DNA of 64,000 nucleotides from Takakia lepidozioides. Taxonomy: Eukaryota > Streptophyta > Takakiopsida > Takakiales > Takakiaceae. Made by a program: the position numbers and the translations under genes. Below the pieces are notes generated by a model. That model was not told the DNA's origin, searched no databases, and worked only from the letters and a program-made list of their open reading frames with translations. Location of the stretch: contig CM060734.1 of assembly GCA_030704615.1 (NCBI GenBank), positions 14,880,001 to 14,944,000 of the forward strand. Direction: 5' to 3'. Positions 1-9,905 of this stretch are shown here, piece after piece; position 1 is the first letter of the stretch, and every line of letters begins with the position of its first letter.

Positions 1-1100
1 ATGGCGTAAACAAGCAAACCTAACAAGCATAACCAAAACAACTTCGAATTTCTGCAACATGGCAAGTAGATGGCAACTATGCCATCCCGCTTCTTTAAGA
101 TATGTTTCTTATAGATAAGAAATAGGGCAGTGGCCGAGACTGCCAATGCTGCCAACACTGTCCTTGCGATAGCCATTGTGAAGGGGCAATATTCACCGGT
201 GCTCATTGTCTGTTCTGGAACCGCTTTCGTGGCAGCTTATTTAGATTGATGTCGATTTAGCCTAAGGGCCCCCGGAATGAGGACAGAACAGAGCTGATCC
301 AACCATATGGTAGGCCAACCACACCCCGATATAGATAAAACCTTTTCTGGGGAGGGAGTTTAGGTAAAGGGTTGACAGCCACACCTTAGTAAAGGGGGGA
401 GTACACCTAAAAAATAACCTTGTGGAAGCTGGAAAGAAGCTAGATTTTTGACGGCTTAACCAGGTTTGTCTCGGATGAGGTAGTCGCAGCTTTTGAGTGT
501 CTTGCTATGACCAACCCTGAGCTATTCGTAACGCCGCGCCCTGAGTCTCTCGCGTCAGTCCTTCCCCCCGGGAATCCTTCATTTCACGCAAGAGGAAGGA
601 AGATAGCTCCCTATCTTTGGCAGCTTTGAAGAAAGTGATCTAATCAAAGTCCAGAAGCTGAATATGAATTAAAGCTGTGGCTCTGACAGATCTGAGGTGC
701 AAGAAGAAAGGAGGCTTGTCTCCACTCCATGCTCAGCTGCTGATATTCGATGCTGGCGTGAAGGTCTGCGTTCAAAATACAATTGCGGGTGATTGCATGC
801 TTTTGCGGTCCCCTGCTTGCAAATCATGATTGTGACGGTGCCAGTTCTGGAACTAGCCATAATTTATGTTCCCATCCTCCAGGTACTTCTTCTTTGAACC
901 CTCGTCGGTTGTAACTTGTAACTAGCAAGAAATGCTTAAACCCATCACTGCAAGCAACGCTCTCCTCTCATTGTCGAGAGATTTCCCGTTTCCTTCCTTC
1001 ACATTCGTTTGGTAACACATAACCTTCTTTAACCCGCAAGGATCTCATCTTCTTTGAACCATAGCAACGCTCTCTTGCTCAGATCAACCTGGCTTTGTAT
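1..1100. other. No recognisable gene
   Basis: I see no protein family, RNA gene or repeat array here. The only open frames are short, overlap on both strands and carry no recognisable motif. Confidence 0.5.
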
Positions 1101-1109
1101 ATCACAGAG

Positions 1110-1320
1110 GAGTATGCCAGGCGAGGGGGCGCGCCTCAGCACTATGTCCCAGACACAATGAGGCATAGTGTCGGGGATGCCCGGGCAAAAACTGCCCGCC
1201 CTGCCACGTTGGCGCACAGCCCTCGGCCCTCCTCCCCGTTGACTCCCTGCTCCCCAGCGCCACGAGGGCACAAGCCTGCCTGTGGGACCCGCCTGCCCCC
1301 TAGCCGTCCTCGCCCAGGCC
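1110..1320 (-). repeat. GC-rich dispersed repeat, copy 1
   Basis: Read on the minus strand, this GC-rich stretch matches the plus strand at 3635-3832 almost base for base, including the blocks GGGCGAGG, GGGGGCAGG and CAGTTTTTGCCCGGGCAT. It lies directly beyond the 3' end of a SINE-like sequence, so it may be part of a longer composite repeat. The short ORFs across it are by-products of base composition. Confidence 0.75.
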
Positions 1321-1445
1321 CTAACTTATGGTGTCACTTCACCACAAGGACTACTGCCTTCCAGCTGAAAGGACATACCAGACCGTGGTTTGAACCCACA
1401 ACCACATCCAACGTGGTATGTGCCCATTACCACTGGGCTACATGC
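1321..1445 (-). mobile_element. tRNA-derived SINE, copy 1
   Basis: The minus strand has a polymerase III A box (TAGCCCAGTGGTAATGGGC) and a B box (GGGTTCAAACC) in a tRNA-like head, with a possible anticodon stem ACCAC/GTGGT. A body follows that ends ACACCATAAGTTA. The same head and body recur on the plus strand at 25682-25844, so this is a repeat family and not a tRNA gene. No convincing target duplication was found around this copy. Confidence 0.75.
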
Positions 1446-1552
1446 TGGTTGTCTATGGAAAATAACATAACACTACTCCCATATATCATTTTAGGAAAAT
1501 ATGAAAGTGTTTTCTCTGTTTTTATTTGGGGGACTGTATTTTTAATATGAAA

Positions 1553-2196
1553 ATAGGAATAATGTAAGAACTTAATGCACACGGCAACCTCTGATAGGAT
1601 GGTACGCCGCTTTTCGGCATGTCAAATCTTCCCCACCCTCTTTTGAGAGTGACATGGAACTGAAGGAGTGTAAACTCGAGTCGGGGTTACATGGGGTTAC
1701 ACGACGAAGTGTGTAACTCCACTTGGGGTTACATTGGGTTACACGATGAGGTGTGTAACTCCACTCGGGGTTACACAAAATGGAATGTAACTCCTCTCGG
1801 TGTAACTCATACTTGGTCTCGAAATTTGACTAAGTCCAAATTTGGTGAAGTATAAAATGGACTAACCAGAGTTACATGAGAAACCAGGGTTACAGAGGGT
1901 TACACCAATTGAAGGGTTACACTACCGAGGTTACGCCGACCAGGGTTACACTATAAGCGCCTCCCATCAAGAATTGAACCCTGATCCTTGCCTCCTGCAC
2001 CGCTATCACCTTACCATCATGCTACCCACCACAGCTTGTAACCTACTTGGATTATTAAGTATTTAACAGTGAAACCCAGATAAGAGGGGGTGGGGAGGAT
2101 TTGACAGGGGCCCCGCCGGAGGAGCCCAGTCTTCCGGAATCCGGCGAAAGTACCGCCAAATCACAGGCGTCCATTAAGTTCTTACATTATTCCTAT
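1553..2196. mobile_element. Inverted-repeat element containing a tRNA-like segment
   Basis: A 25-bp sequence at 1553-1577 is repeated exactly in inverted orientation at 2172-2196, enclosing 644 bp. The interior has GGGTTACA-type tandem motifs (about 1680-1950). On the minus strand at 1975-2045 there is a tRNA-like stretch with A-box-like TAGCATGATGGTAAGG and B-box-like GGGTTCAATT. A 10-bp direct repeat TTTTTAATAT lies just outside (1539-1548 and 2205-2214), but a few bases separate it from the inverted repeats, so target duplication is unproven. It has no coding capacity and is probably a non-autonomous DNA transposon (MITE-like). Confidence 0.6.
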
Positions 2197-2344
2197 TGTC
2201 TTCCTTTTTAATATAAGTGGATGGTTGGGTTTAAGAGTATGGTGCAATATATTATTTGAAAAATTAATGATAAAACATATAAAAATTAAAATATATATTC
2301 TGGTATATTAAGCTATGCACATATACAAATAGTGGGTTTAGAAG

Positions 2345-2830
2345 TGTCATTTAAGTGGACTAGTACTATAAAAGATCCTCATATTTCGCACATCTCAAAC
2401 ATTAATCCATACACATATGCAAATATATGCAAAATATGATTGGGGAGTGTCATGTAAGTAGGCTAGTGTTGTATTACATGATGATATTGCATACACATTG
2501 ACAAAAGTATATAACACATTGTCAAGCATTGAGCCATATACATTTAAGACAATGTGCAAAAATTGCCTTATAAGTGTCATTTAAGTAGGCTAGTAGAACA
2601 CTACATGTTGATATTTCATACATAATGTCAAAAAGTGTATAACACATTTGCACACATTTAGCCATACACATAAGTGGAAGTAGGAAAAAATTGCTTTAGG
2701 AATGTCATCTAAGTGGGGATATGTATGGAATGTCAATATTCCATACATACATCATAAAAGTGTATGACATAGTTTAGTGGATGTTACGAGTACATCTATA
2801 AGTTCATAATGGATAGACATTTTGTGTAAG
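2345..2830. repeat. Degenerate ~100-130 bp AT-rich tandem repeat
   Basis: Four diverged units each begin near GTGTCATTTAAGT (about 2345, 2447, 2574 and 2702) and share the later motifs CCATACACAT and GTATAACACAT. No coding potential is visible. The AT-rich DNA around it up to 3630 holds nothing else recognised. Confidence 0.6.
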
Positions 2831-3634
2831 TGTATAGCTTATGTTGAATATAGATTACTGTAATAATGTGCAAGAATACATATATTACACAGTGAATGCC
2901 TCATTTGAAAAGTCGTCGTCATCCTCCATATTCAGATCTTATACACCCATAAATCCCACATTCACCCTACATGTATATTAAAGCGGGACTCTATGATGTA
3001 AAGAACTTGTTAGTCTAAGTACTTAGACTTGTTAGTCTAAGTATGTAAGTGAGAATGTAACTTTGACATGATAATGTTTGACAAATGTGTCAAAGCAAAT
3101 TGTGAATCGAAGTTCAAATGCATCAAGATCAAGAAGAAGACACAAAGACAAATGAAGGTTCTCTTAGGGTTAAGGTACATATGTATCAAGTTCATATCCC
3201 AATAACATGTATGAATGATATTTTAAAATGGATGAATGTAGTGCAATCTATCCATATATTAATTTTTATACCTCCAATTGCTATTGCAACTTGGCAATGG
3301 ATGGGTTTAAGCACTTGTACCTTCATTATTAAGCACTTGTACCTTGAGGTTCGAACCCTTGACTCTTGAGGCTTGAACCCTTCAATACTAAACTTAGACT
3401 TTCATTTGCAAGTTTTTTTTTTCTTAGCCCTTCATGATGAAAGGTTCAGATTGTATCTCGTCTTTCTTTTGAAGGGTCCTGATTTTTTTGCCCTTCATAT
3501 GGAGCATTTTTTTTTGCATTTTTACAAGTTGAAGGGCGTTGCATTCTTCAAAAATAAACACCGTGGATAGGAGAGCCCGTCGTGCAGCAGGCTCTGGGAG
3601 GGCGACTTCGGGTAGGGAGGCCCTCACGTGGCAA

Positions 3635-3832
3635 GACCTGGGCGAGGAAGGCTAGGGGGCAGGTAGGTCCCACAGGCAGGCTTGTGCCCGTGTGGCGCTG
3701 GAGAGCAGGGAGTCAACGGGAGGGAGGGCAAGGGTTGTGCGCCAACATGGCGTGGAGTACGTGGCAGGGCGGGCAGTTTTTGCCCGGGCATACCGGGCAC
3801 TATCCCTCATAGTGTCTGAACATAGTGCCGAG
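3635..3832 (+). repeat. GC-rich dispersed repeat, copy 2
   Basis: Inverted partner of the repeat at 1110-1320, with high identity through GGCAGGCTTGTGCCCG, GGAGTCAACGGG and GCCCGGGCAT. No tRNA-like head precedes this copy, which suggests the GC-rich part can exist apart from the SINE. Confidence 0.75.
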
Positions 3833-3959
3833 GGGGGGTGCGACTGTGGGGAGGGGAAGAAGCGTCAACCGGAGAGAGCTTGGAAGGAGCCACCTGTGGT
3901 CACCACCAATGAGCACGCGACATGGTGGCATTCGGCGTGCCTATTAGGCATGTGACAGT

Positions 3960-5243
3960 GGTTCAACATGCTTTTCAAATTTCCACCTGTTTACTCGTAC
4001 AACTCTCCGTTGGAGAAAACAGTCATTCACATCTCAACTAGGTCTTGATGCAACTTATCTGTACATTAAAAGATACAGAATTGAAATCGTTGTGCAGGAT
4101 GTTAAAAGCAAATGATCCCAATGTGTTATTTGTTTGGATGGATAATTTAGCACTCACCTCTTTAGCTACAACTTAAATGGGCCTACATATCCCTCTCTAA
4201 GTGTAAAATTGAAAGTGTAAGTGCAAGTACAAAGTTGTGTTGCGAACCAATTGGTTTACCCGAAAAGACGGTGTATATACATGCCCAAGAGGTTGGGCTA
4301 GAAAATAGGCAACCAACAACAAGGTCCTAAAAATCAATTGCAGCTTTCTGACTTAGTATCTAGATTCCAACTTGCTCCTTTGCCCCTCAAGAATGAATGC
4401 ATAGGCAGCTCACAACCAAAAACTCTTGGATGTTTCCGGTTTCCATGCCTCATTGGGAGTTATGTCCTTTAGGGTCCTTCTAGGCTTGCGTGGGACTCCA
4501 ATTTCTAAGGTGCTTTTCTGGTATGGCTAGTCATGATGCATGTGGGTATTGTAATCCTTAACAATGAGAAGTTCCCACACCTTGAGAAGTTCCTTTGTAA
4601 ATGGAAAAAAGACTTCATAACTGTTTCCTTCCAATTCGTGGATCACCCAACCTGTCAACTGTAAAGACTTCTACATGGTCACCATACTTCCACAAGATCA
4701 CCTTCACATGCATCCAGTGGGCGAGGCCTGATATCCAATATATTGGCCCACTCCTGAAGTAAACCTCCAATGGTTCATAACGCACCATGCACCTCATGCT
4801 TTCCTCTTGGTATGAAACAATTTGAACCTCAAACCAAGCTCCTTCACATCATGACATGTTGGATCTCACCTCAACTCTAGTACTTGATGAGTATTGTAAA
4901 GTAGCATTTAAAGAAGTTGCAATCGGATGCTTAGTAGGTCTTTTCTCTACTCTCAAGTTTCTTTATCACTCCCCCCCCTTGCCTTCAAGCACGTTGATGC
5001 AACCATCTCGAGGGTAGCTGTTGAGGCATAGACAATTCAAATACTGAATATGGTTTAGTTGGAAATCTGACAACCATTACATAGTGCGTTAGCGACCGGA
5101 TTCACTTCGTATGACCAGTTCACCAGTGTGTTGTTTTCCCTTCCGTCTCGCATCTGTACATAGCATGTCGTTAAAAAGAAGAAGACTAGTTGAATATCTT
5201 CTATATTTATAGTATTTTAGTAGAAATACTACCGACAAGGTAG
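3960..5243. other. No firm gene; one weak protein-like fragment
   Basis: Most of this stretch shows nothing. On the minus strand about 4615-4840 reads as a protein-like segment with the phrase GPIYWISGLAHWM, faintly like the C-terminal region of F-box-associated proteins. There is no supporting upstream domain and the frame closes on both sides, so I do not call a gene. Confidence 0.25.
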
Positions 5244-5253
5244 CTCAGTAGAT

Positions 5254-6773
5254 CAGGGTTGCTATTCCGTGAGCCTGGAGGCATGAGCATGTGAGCCCAG
5301 GAGCCCGTGAGCCCAACATAGGCTCACGCCACGTCAGCATGGAATTCCGAACTTGCAGGGCCTATTTCCGCGGGAGGCGCCTATTTCTGCGGATTGATTA
5401 ACCCTTTTCAGTCATTGCAGATGACATCTGTTACATCCATTTCATCCATCTGTTTCATCCATTTAGACGTGGTTTACATACCAATTCCTTGCATGCTAGG
5501 AAATGGATAAATGTCGTTGTGTTTGAATGGAACATTATCCGGGATGTCCGGGATGAAATAGTGGATGTGGATACATAGTTCTCTGCGTAGATGAATGTGA
5601 CTATGTTGTGTGTGTACGTACGTATGCAATCCCGCCACATGTATGCACCCAATAATGCATATGCAATCATAGAGAAAATCCGATATAGGCAGGGAGGTGG
5701 ACAGACAGGGAGGGAGGGATGACGGATGCTAGAGGGATGGAGTGGGCAGTGTCTCTAGAGGTTGATAGTTTGAGAGGATTGGATGGAGTTAGCAGAAAGG
5801 TAAAGTCGTGGAGCTTCTATGCAGCATGTCATCTTCAGCAGGAATGAATCTCAGAGCAGTTTCCTCGGGTTTTTCTTTTTTTTACAAAATAGGGGACAGT
5901 GGCCTTCATATTTCGTATGCGCCGGCGCATATCAGACAACAGTGTTTTATTTTTATTTATTTTTTAAAACGTTAATTGTTTTATTTTTGTTTTTTGTTTT
6001 TTAATTGTTTTTTATTTTTATCTTACAAAACAGGGGACAGTGGCCCTCATATTTCGTATGCGTCGGCGCATACTAGACAACAGTGTTTTGTTTTAAGAAA
6101 CAAAATTAATTTTTTTTTAGTTTTTAATTTTTGTTTTACAAAACAGGGGACAGTGGCCCTCATATTTCGTATGTGCCAGCGCATAGCAGCCAATAGTTGT
6201 TTTTAAAAAACTATTACTTATTATTATTTATTATTATTATTATTAACAAAATAGGGGACAATGGCTCTCATATTTCGTATGCGCGGGTGCATACCAGATA
6301 ACAGTGTTTTCTTCAAAAACAATTATTTTCTTAAAATTCATTATAACTATATATATATATATATATATATTCCAAAACAGGGGAGAGGCCCTCATATTTC
6401 GAATGCACTGGCACATACCAGACAACAATGTTTTTCTTTTAAAAACAAAATATTTCTTAAATATTTTTATTTTATTTTTTATTTTTTACAAACCAGGGGA
6501 CGGTGGCCCTCATATTTCGTATGCGCCGCGTGCATACCAGACAACAGTGTTTTTTTTATTTCATATATTTAATTTTTGTTTTTACAAAACAGGGATAGTG
6601 ACTTTCATATTGTCATTTTTTTGCTTCCTCGGATATAGGGTCGTTATGCAGTAATCCGCGGAAATACGTCCCATTTCTTAATGTTTTGACAACCCATCCA
6701 TGTTCATAATCATATATAATTTATATTATGGGCTCACGATTCACCGCTCACCGCTCACGGTTTAGCGTCCCTG
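5254..6773. mobile_element. TIR element A (CAGGG...GTGAGC family)
   Basis: Left end CAGGGTTGCTATTCCGTGAG; the right end, read inverted, is CAGGGACGCTAAACCGTGAG. A perfect 10-bp direct repeat CTCAGTAGAT flanks it (5244-5253 and 6774-6783), as expected of a target site duplication. The 1.5-kb interior has no transposase, has a CCGCGG-containing block near each end, and is dominated by a tandem array. A 9-10 bp duplication fits Mutator-type mobilisation, though CAGGG ends also occur in hAT elements. A second complete member is at 55550-56719. Confidence 0.8.
5880..6620. repeat. Tandem array, ~95-140 bp unit, about 7 copies
   Basis: Each unit holds a conserved ~65-bp core beginning ACAAAACAGGGGACAGTGG and including CATATTTCGTATGCGCCGGC and AGACAACAGTG, separated by AT-rich spacers of variable length; the last copy is partial. 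One spacer holds a (TA)n run at about 6347-6370. The array is the cargo of TIR element A. Confidence 0.85.
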
Positions 6774-7026
6774 CTCAGTAGATGGAGGATAGAGCACACA
6801 AGCATACAGTGGATTATTTATTTAGATAAGAGGGACGGAGGCCTCACATCTTTATATATGAGGACATGGAATTTATTCTAACTGCTGATGCATTCGTGAT
6901 AATGTTAATCATAATTTCAAGGGGAAACGAAAAGCATCTGTAACGTATGCTATGAATGACAACACTTTCATAGAACCATTCAACAGATTCGCCAAAAACT
7001 TGAAGTTAAGAAGACTCTGAAATTAC

Positions 7027-7340
7027 CTCGACAGGGAAATGTAGCCATGCAAACCCTGTTCAAACACAAAGTGGTTATCCTCCATGGTGTATGACATGCA
7101 ATGCCTCTCACTGTCGATGGTCAGCCTTTCATACACCCAAAACTCTTGACTCTCATCGAAGCGCAACAACCATGGGCGACCATCCTCACCTTCCACCTTC
7201 TCACATTTAGTTACTCCTGGAGCCCACTTCTCTAAGCCGCAAAAATCAGACTGTATGGCCCATACTCTACTAAGAGGAGCAGCAAGATATTCCTAGACCG
7301 AGCCACACCACTTAGCAGGTGGAGAAACCAACTCTGCCAT
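7027..7340 (-). pseudogene. SRPBCC / Bet v 1-like protein, first exon with one stop
   Basis: From an ATG at 7340 the minus strand reads MAELVSPPAKWCGSV, one in-frame TAG, then continues with EYLAAPLSRVWAIQSDF, LEKWAPGVTKCEKVEGEDG and VYERLTIDSERH. This pattern of an N-terminal strand, a W..QSDF helix, a W.PGV loop and a YERL strand fits plant polyketide cyclase/lachrymatory-factor-synthase-like proteins, which have a hydrophobic ligand pocket. The frame ends at a good splice donor (CGAG|GTAATT) after about 104 codons, and no second exon is visible before TIR element A. The stop and the missing 3' half point to a pseudogene. Family assignment is moderately sure; function is unknown. Confidence 0.6.
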
Positions 7341-8095
7341 TGCTTAAATTCTTGCAAATCTCCTTGCTTGTTTATGCCACTTGGTTTTTTTTTCGCCTAT
7401 TCTTCTAAAATTAAGCCTCTTATCGCTTCGCTTCTCCACCTCTTCTACATTGTCGTTGGTTGCGGTTTATTCTGTAAGGGAAGACTTTCACGAATTAGGG
7501 TTACCGTTATGGGTTTGTGGCTTCCGTTTATGCTTTGGGGTTTGAGGTTTGGGGTTTATCATTGCGGGCATGGGTTTTCGGCTTATGGGTTGCCTTGGGG
7601 GTTTGAAATTTGGGTTGCGGGATCAGTGTTTGTGGTTAGGGTTTCCCGTGTTTCCCCGGGTTTAGAATTTGTCGTGTTTGCGTGAACCACCTTATTGAAC
7701 TTGGTGAACCTATTGGATTATGATAGGTATTTTGGCCACTCATTTGCTAAGACAAAGTATTTTAGGCACTGGGTAGGAAGCGTTGGCCCTTCCATCAGAT
7801 ATGACTTGAATTTAAGCACTCAGTGAAGGAGGGGCATTGGGAGAGGAAGATTTTCCCTCTTTTTCCTAGGCTCGGTAGTGCTGTACAATCAATCTTATTT
7901 CAGTCCATGCATGCTCGATTCTTCAGGGCGGCTTTTTATCCCACATTCATCCACCATTCATCCCTTCACTTCATTCATTCATCCATGCTTCTTTCATCCG
8001 ACAAATTTTCATTACATATTCATCCCACATTGCATGCATGGAGCACGACATCTTTGGTCCCTGGCCGCCTACGTGAATTTCCATTGAGAAGAGTT
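7341..8095. other. No gene seen
   Basis: Contains GGGTTT-rich low-complexity sequence (about 7540-7670) and CATTCATC-type simple repeats (about 7940-8040). The open frames look like products of these repeats. Confidence 0.45.
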
Positions 8096-8252
8096 TGTGT
8101 CCACGGCAATAGGCCCTGTATTACCTCGGTTGTAGGCTCCGCTTCCCTAATCTGCTCACGCTTACAATCTGCTCACGTTTAAGGGATTCTGCTCACGCTT
8201 AGTGTGCACAGCGTGAGTGTGCTCACGTGAGCTGCTCACGCGGTAGCTACCC
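8096..8252. mobile_element. Partial end of a CAGGG/GTGAGC-family TIR element
   Basis: Repeated GCTCACG motifs end in GCTCACGCGGTAGCTACCCT, whose inverse AGGGTAGCTACCGCGTGAGC matches the termini of elements A and B. The subterminal text CACGGCAATAGGCCC resembles their internal blocks. I did not find the opposite end, so this is probably a truncated copy. Confidence 0.5.
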
Positions 8253-8269
8253 TCAATGACAGCCTAGAT

Positions 8270-9010
8270 TTGTTCCAGCAAACATCCCAACCCTACTTAT
8301 CACATTAGTTCTTATACTGACTTGCGTCTGCTTCCAACAGACATTCACTTTTTTGTGCCTCGATTGTCTACCATTGACTGGGGAAACGTATTCATTCCAG
8401 AGCTTCTCCTCATCTCTGTTATCTGTTTTTCAATACTTTCTTGTTGCCACACTAGCAGTAACATGTCAAAATCACTCCAAAACCACCATAGATCCCCCAA
8501 CGAATTAACTTGCAGAATTCAACATGAAAATTTTGGGACGACTCTGATAACAGGGAAAACAGGCTGAAATGTGTTGAAAAATGTGCCTTCATTAGCAGTG
8601 CCTTGTTCTATGAATTGTGCTGTTGCCGCTGCTGTTTCCAGTTGACCATCTACCCACGTAGATTTCTTGTAGCCATTGATCCACAGGAAATCGGAAGTAA
8701 TCTTGTGTTTGAAATCCGGCCCTCTTGTATACATCCTCAGCTGTGCTGCTAGCAGCTGACACTGACGGCATGAAGTTCTTCCAGCAAACACCCTAACCCT
8801 ACTTATTACAGTAGTTCCAATTCTGAATTGCATCTCCTTCTCTCTGTAGTCCAACAGGCATCACTTTTTTGTCTCCATTGTCCCACCATTGACTCGGGTC
8901 AAAAAAGTGTTCATTCCAAAGTTTCTCCTCATCTCTATTATCTGTTTTTGTATACTTAACTTGTCAAAGTCACTCCAAACCGTCACATATCCACCTAACG
9001 AGAAGGACCT
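8270..9010. repeat. Segmental tandem duplication, ~500 bp offset
   Basis: About 8270-8500 and 8777-9000 align in direct orientation: TTCCAGCAAACA, ACCCTACTTAT, TTCATTCCA and CTTCTCCTCATCTCT recur in the same order. The copies differ by substitutions and small indels. The duplication explains the two PDF-motif exons on the minus strand. Confidence 0.7.
8340..8995 (-). pseudogene. OSB-like PDF-motif gene fragment with duplicated exon
   Basis: The minus strand encodes the two halves of the PDF motif of plant organellar single-stranded DNA-binding proteins (OSB). About 8995-8870 reads DEEKLWNEHFFDPSQWWDNG. After a probable short intron, about 8745-8530 reads RGPDFKHKITSDFLW and STWVDGQL. A second copy of the first block lies at about 8415-8345, reading DEEKLWNEY and then losing frame by one base within the WWDN stretch. 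OSB proteins bind single-stranded organellar DNA and carry one to three such motifs. No convincing OB fold was found upstream, and the 3' side runs into a TIR-element end. I treat it as a decayed fragment. Confidence 0.55.
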
Positions 9011-9199
9011 CTTGTGTGTGTTGATTGTGTCTGTAGTCAGGTCATGTCGGATTGGTGCAACTGAGCAAGCAGATATTGAAACACGGCCTGCTAAGACCAA
9101 ACTGACTCTCCCAAGAACCTTGTAAACATCAGGAAGAATACCAAATCATGGTACTAACAGTACGAGTGAGACCATGATCTTGATTCATGGAATCAAAGT

Positions 9200-9905
9200 A
9201 GTGACATCATTTATCCACTATGCCCACATGGCTACATGCAGAGAGAAGAGCTACGAACGTGATATTGTTGGGCTTCCAGCTTTGCTGTTGCATTCTTTTA
9301 AATAATTGCACATCCTCCCTACCACAGCCATGCTGGCCATGCTGGGCACATGCTACTATCATCCCACTCCATGAGACCAAATCTCTTTTAGCCATGTTGT
9401 TGACCACTAGACGAGCATCATTCCTGCCCCCCGCATTTGACATACATGTCCCCAAGGACATTCTCCAAATTAATGTATGGGACAATTCCAGCTTCAGCAT
9501 GGACCTCTTTGCCTTTCTCCAGGGCTCCTAGGCTGGCACAAGCATTGAGAACACATATGAACGTGAACCCTCAAAGCTTCCCTACCACACCCATGCTGGG
9601 CATATCCTGAAATCACTGCACTCCATGAAACCACATTATGTTTAGCAATCCTGTCAAACACTTGTCGTGCATTCATGCTCCTACATTTAGCATATATATC
9701 GATAAGGGTATTCTCCAAAATGATATCTGTCGCAAATCCACTCTTGTGACGACAACATAGACCTGCTTGCCCATTTCTAGGGCTTGTAGGCTGGCACATG
9801 CATTGAGAATGCAGTGAATGTGACCCTGTCAGGTGTCACCCGCTCCCGCTGTATTCGCTCATAGATCTTGCAAGCCTCCCCACCACACCCATAACGTTGC
9901 AATCC
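9200..9905 (-). pseudogene. PLS-type pentatricopeptide repeat (PPR) pseudogene
   Basis: Reading on the minus strand and allowing shifts, successive PPR motifs appear: GCGGEACKIYERIQRERVTP, ILNACASLQALEMGKQV, LIDIYAKCRSMNARQVFDRI, NVVSWSAVISGYAQHG, VLNACASLGALEKGKEVH, DLVSWSGMIVACAQHG and NNITFVALLSACSHVG, followed by an in-frame TGA and YFDSMNQDHG. At least three frameshifts and one stop break the frame. Such proteins bind organellar RNA, often for C-to-U editing. Start and C-terminal domain are missing. It lies just upstream of the PDF-motif remnant, on the same strand. Confidence 0.8.

Noticed and set aside
1321-1445. tRNA gene on the minus strand
   Set aside because: Pol III boxes are present, but there is no proper acceptor stem, and the same extended sequence recurs at 25682-25844 with a target duplication, so it is a SINE.
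1095-1550. 151-codon plus-strand ORF
   Set aside because: Runs antisense across the GC-rich repeat and the SINE; no domain.
3349-3359. Canonical B box GGTTCGAACCC
   Set aside because: No A box, stem structure or repeat partner nearby; likely chance.
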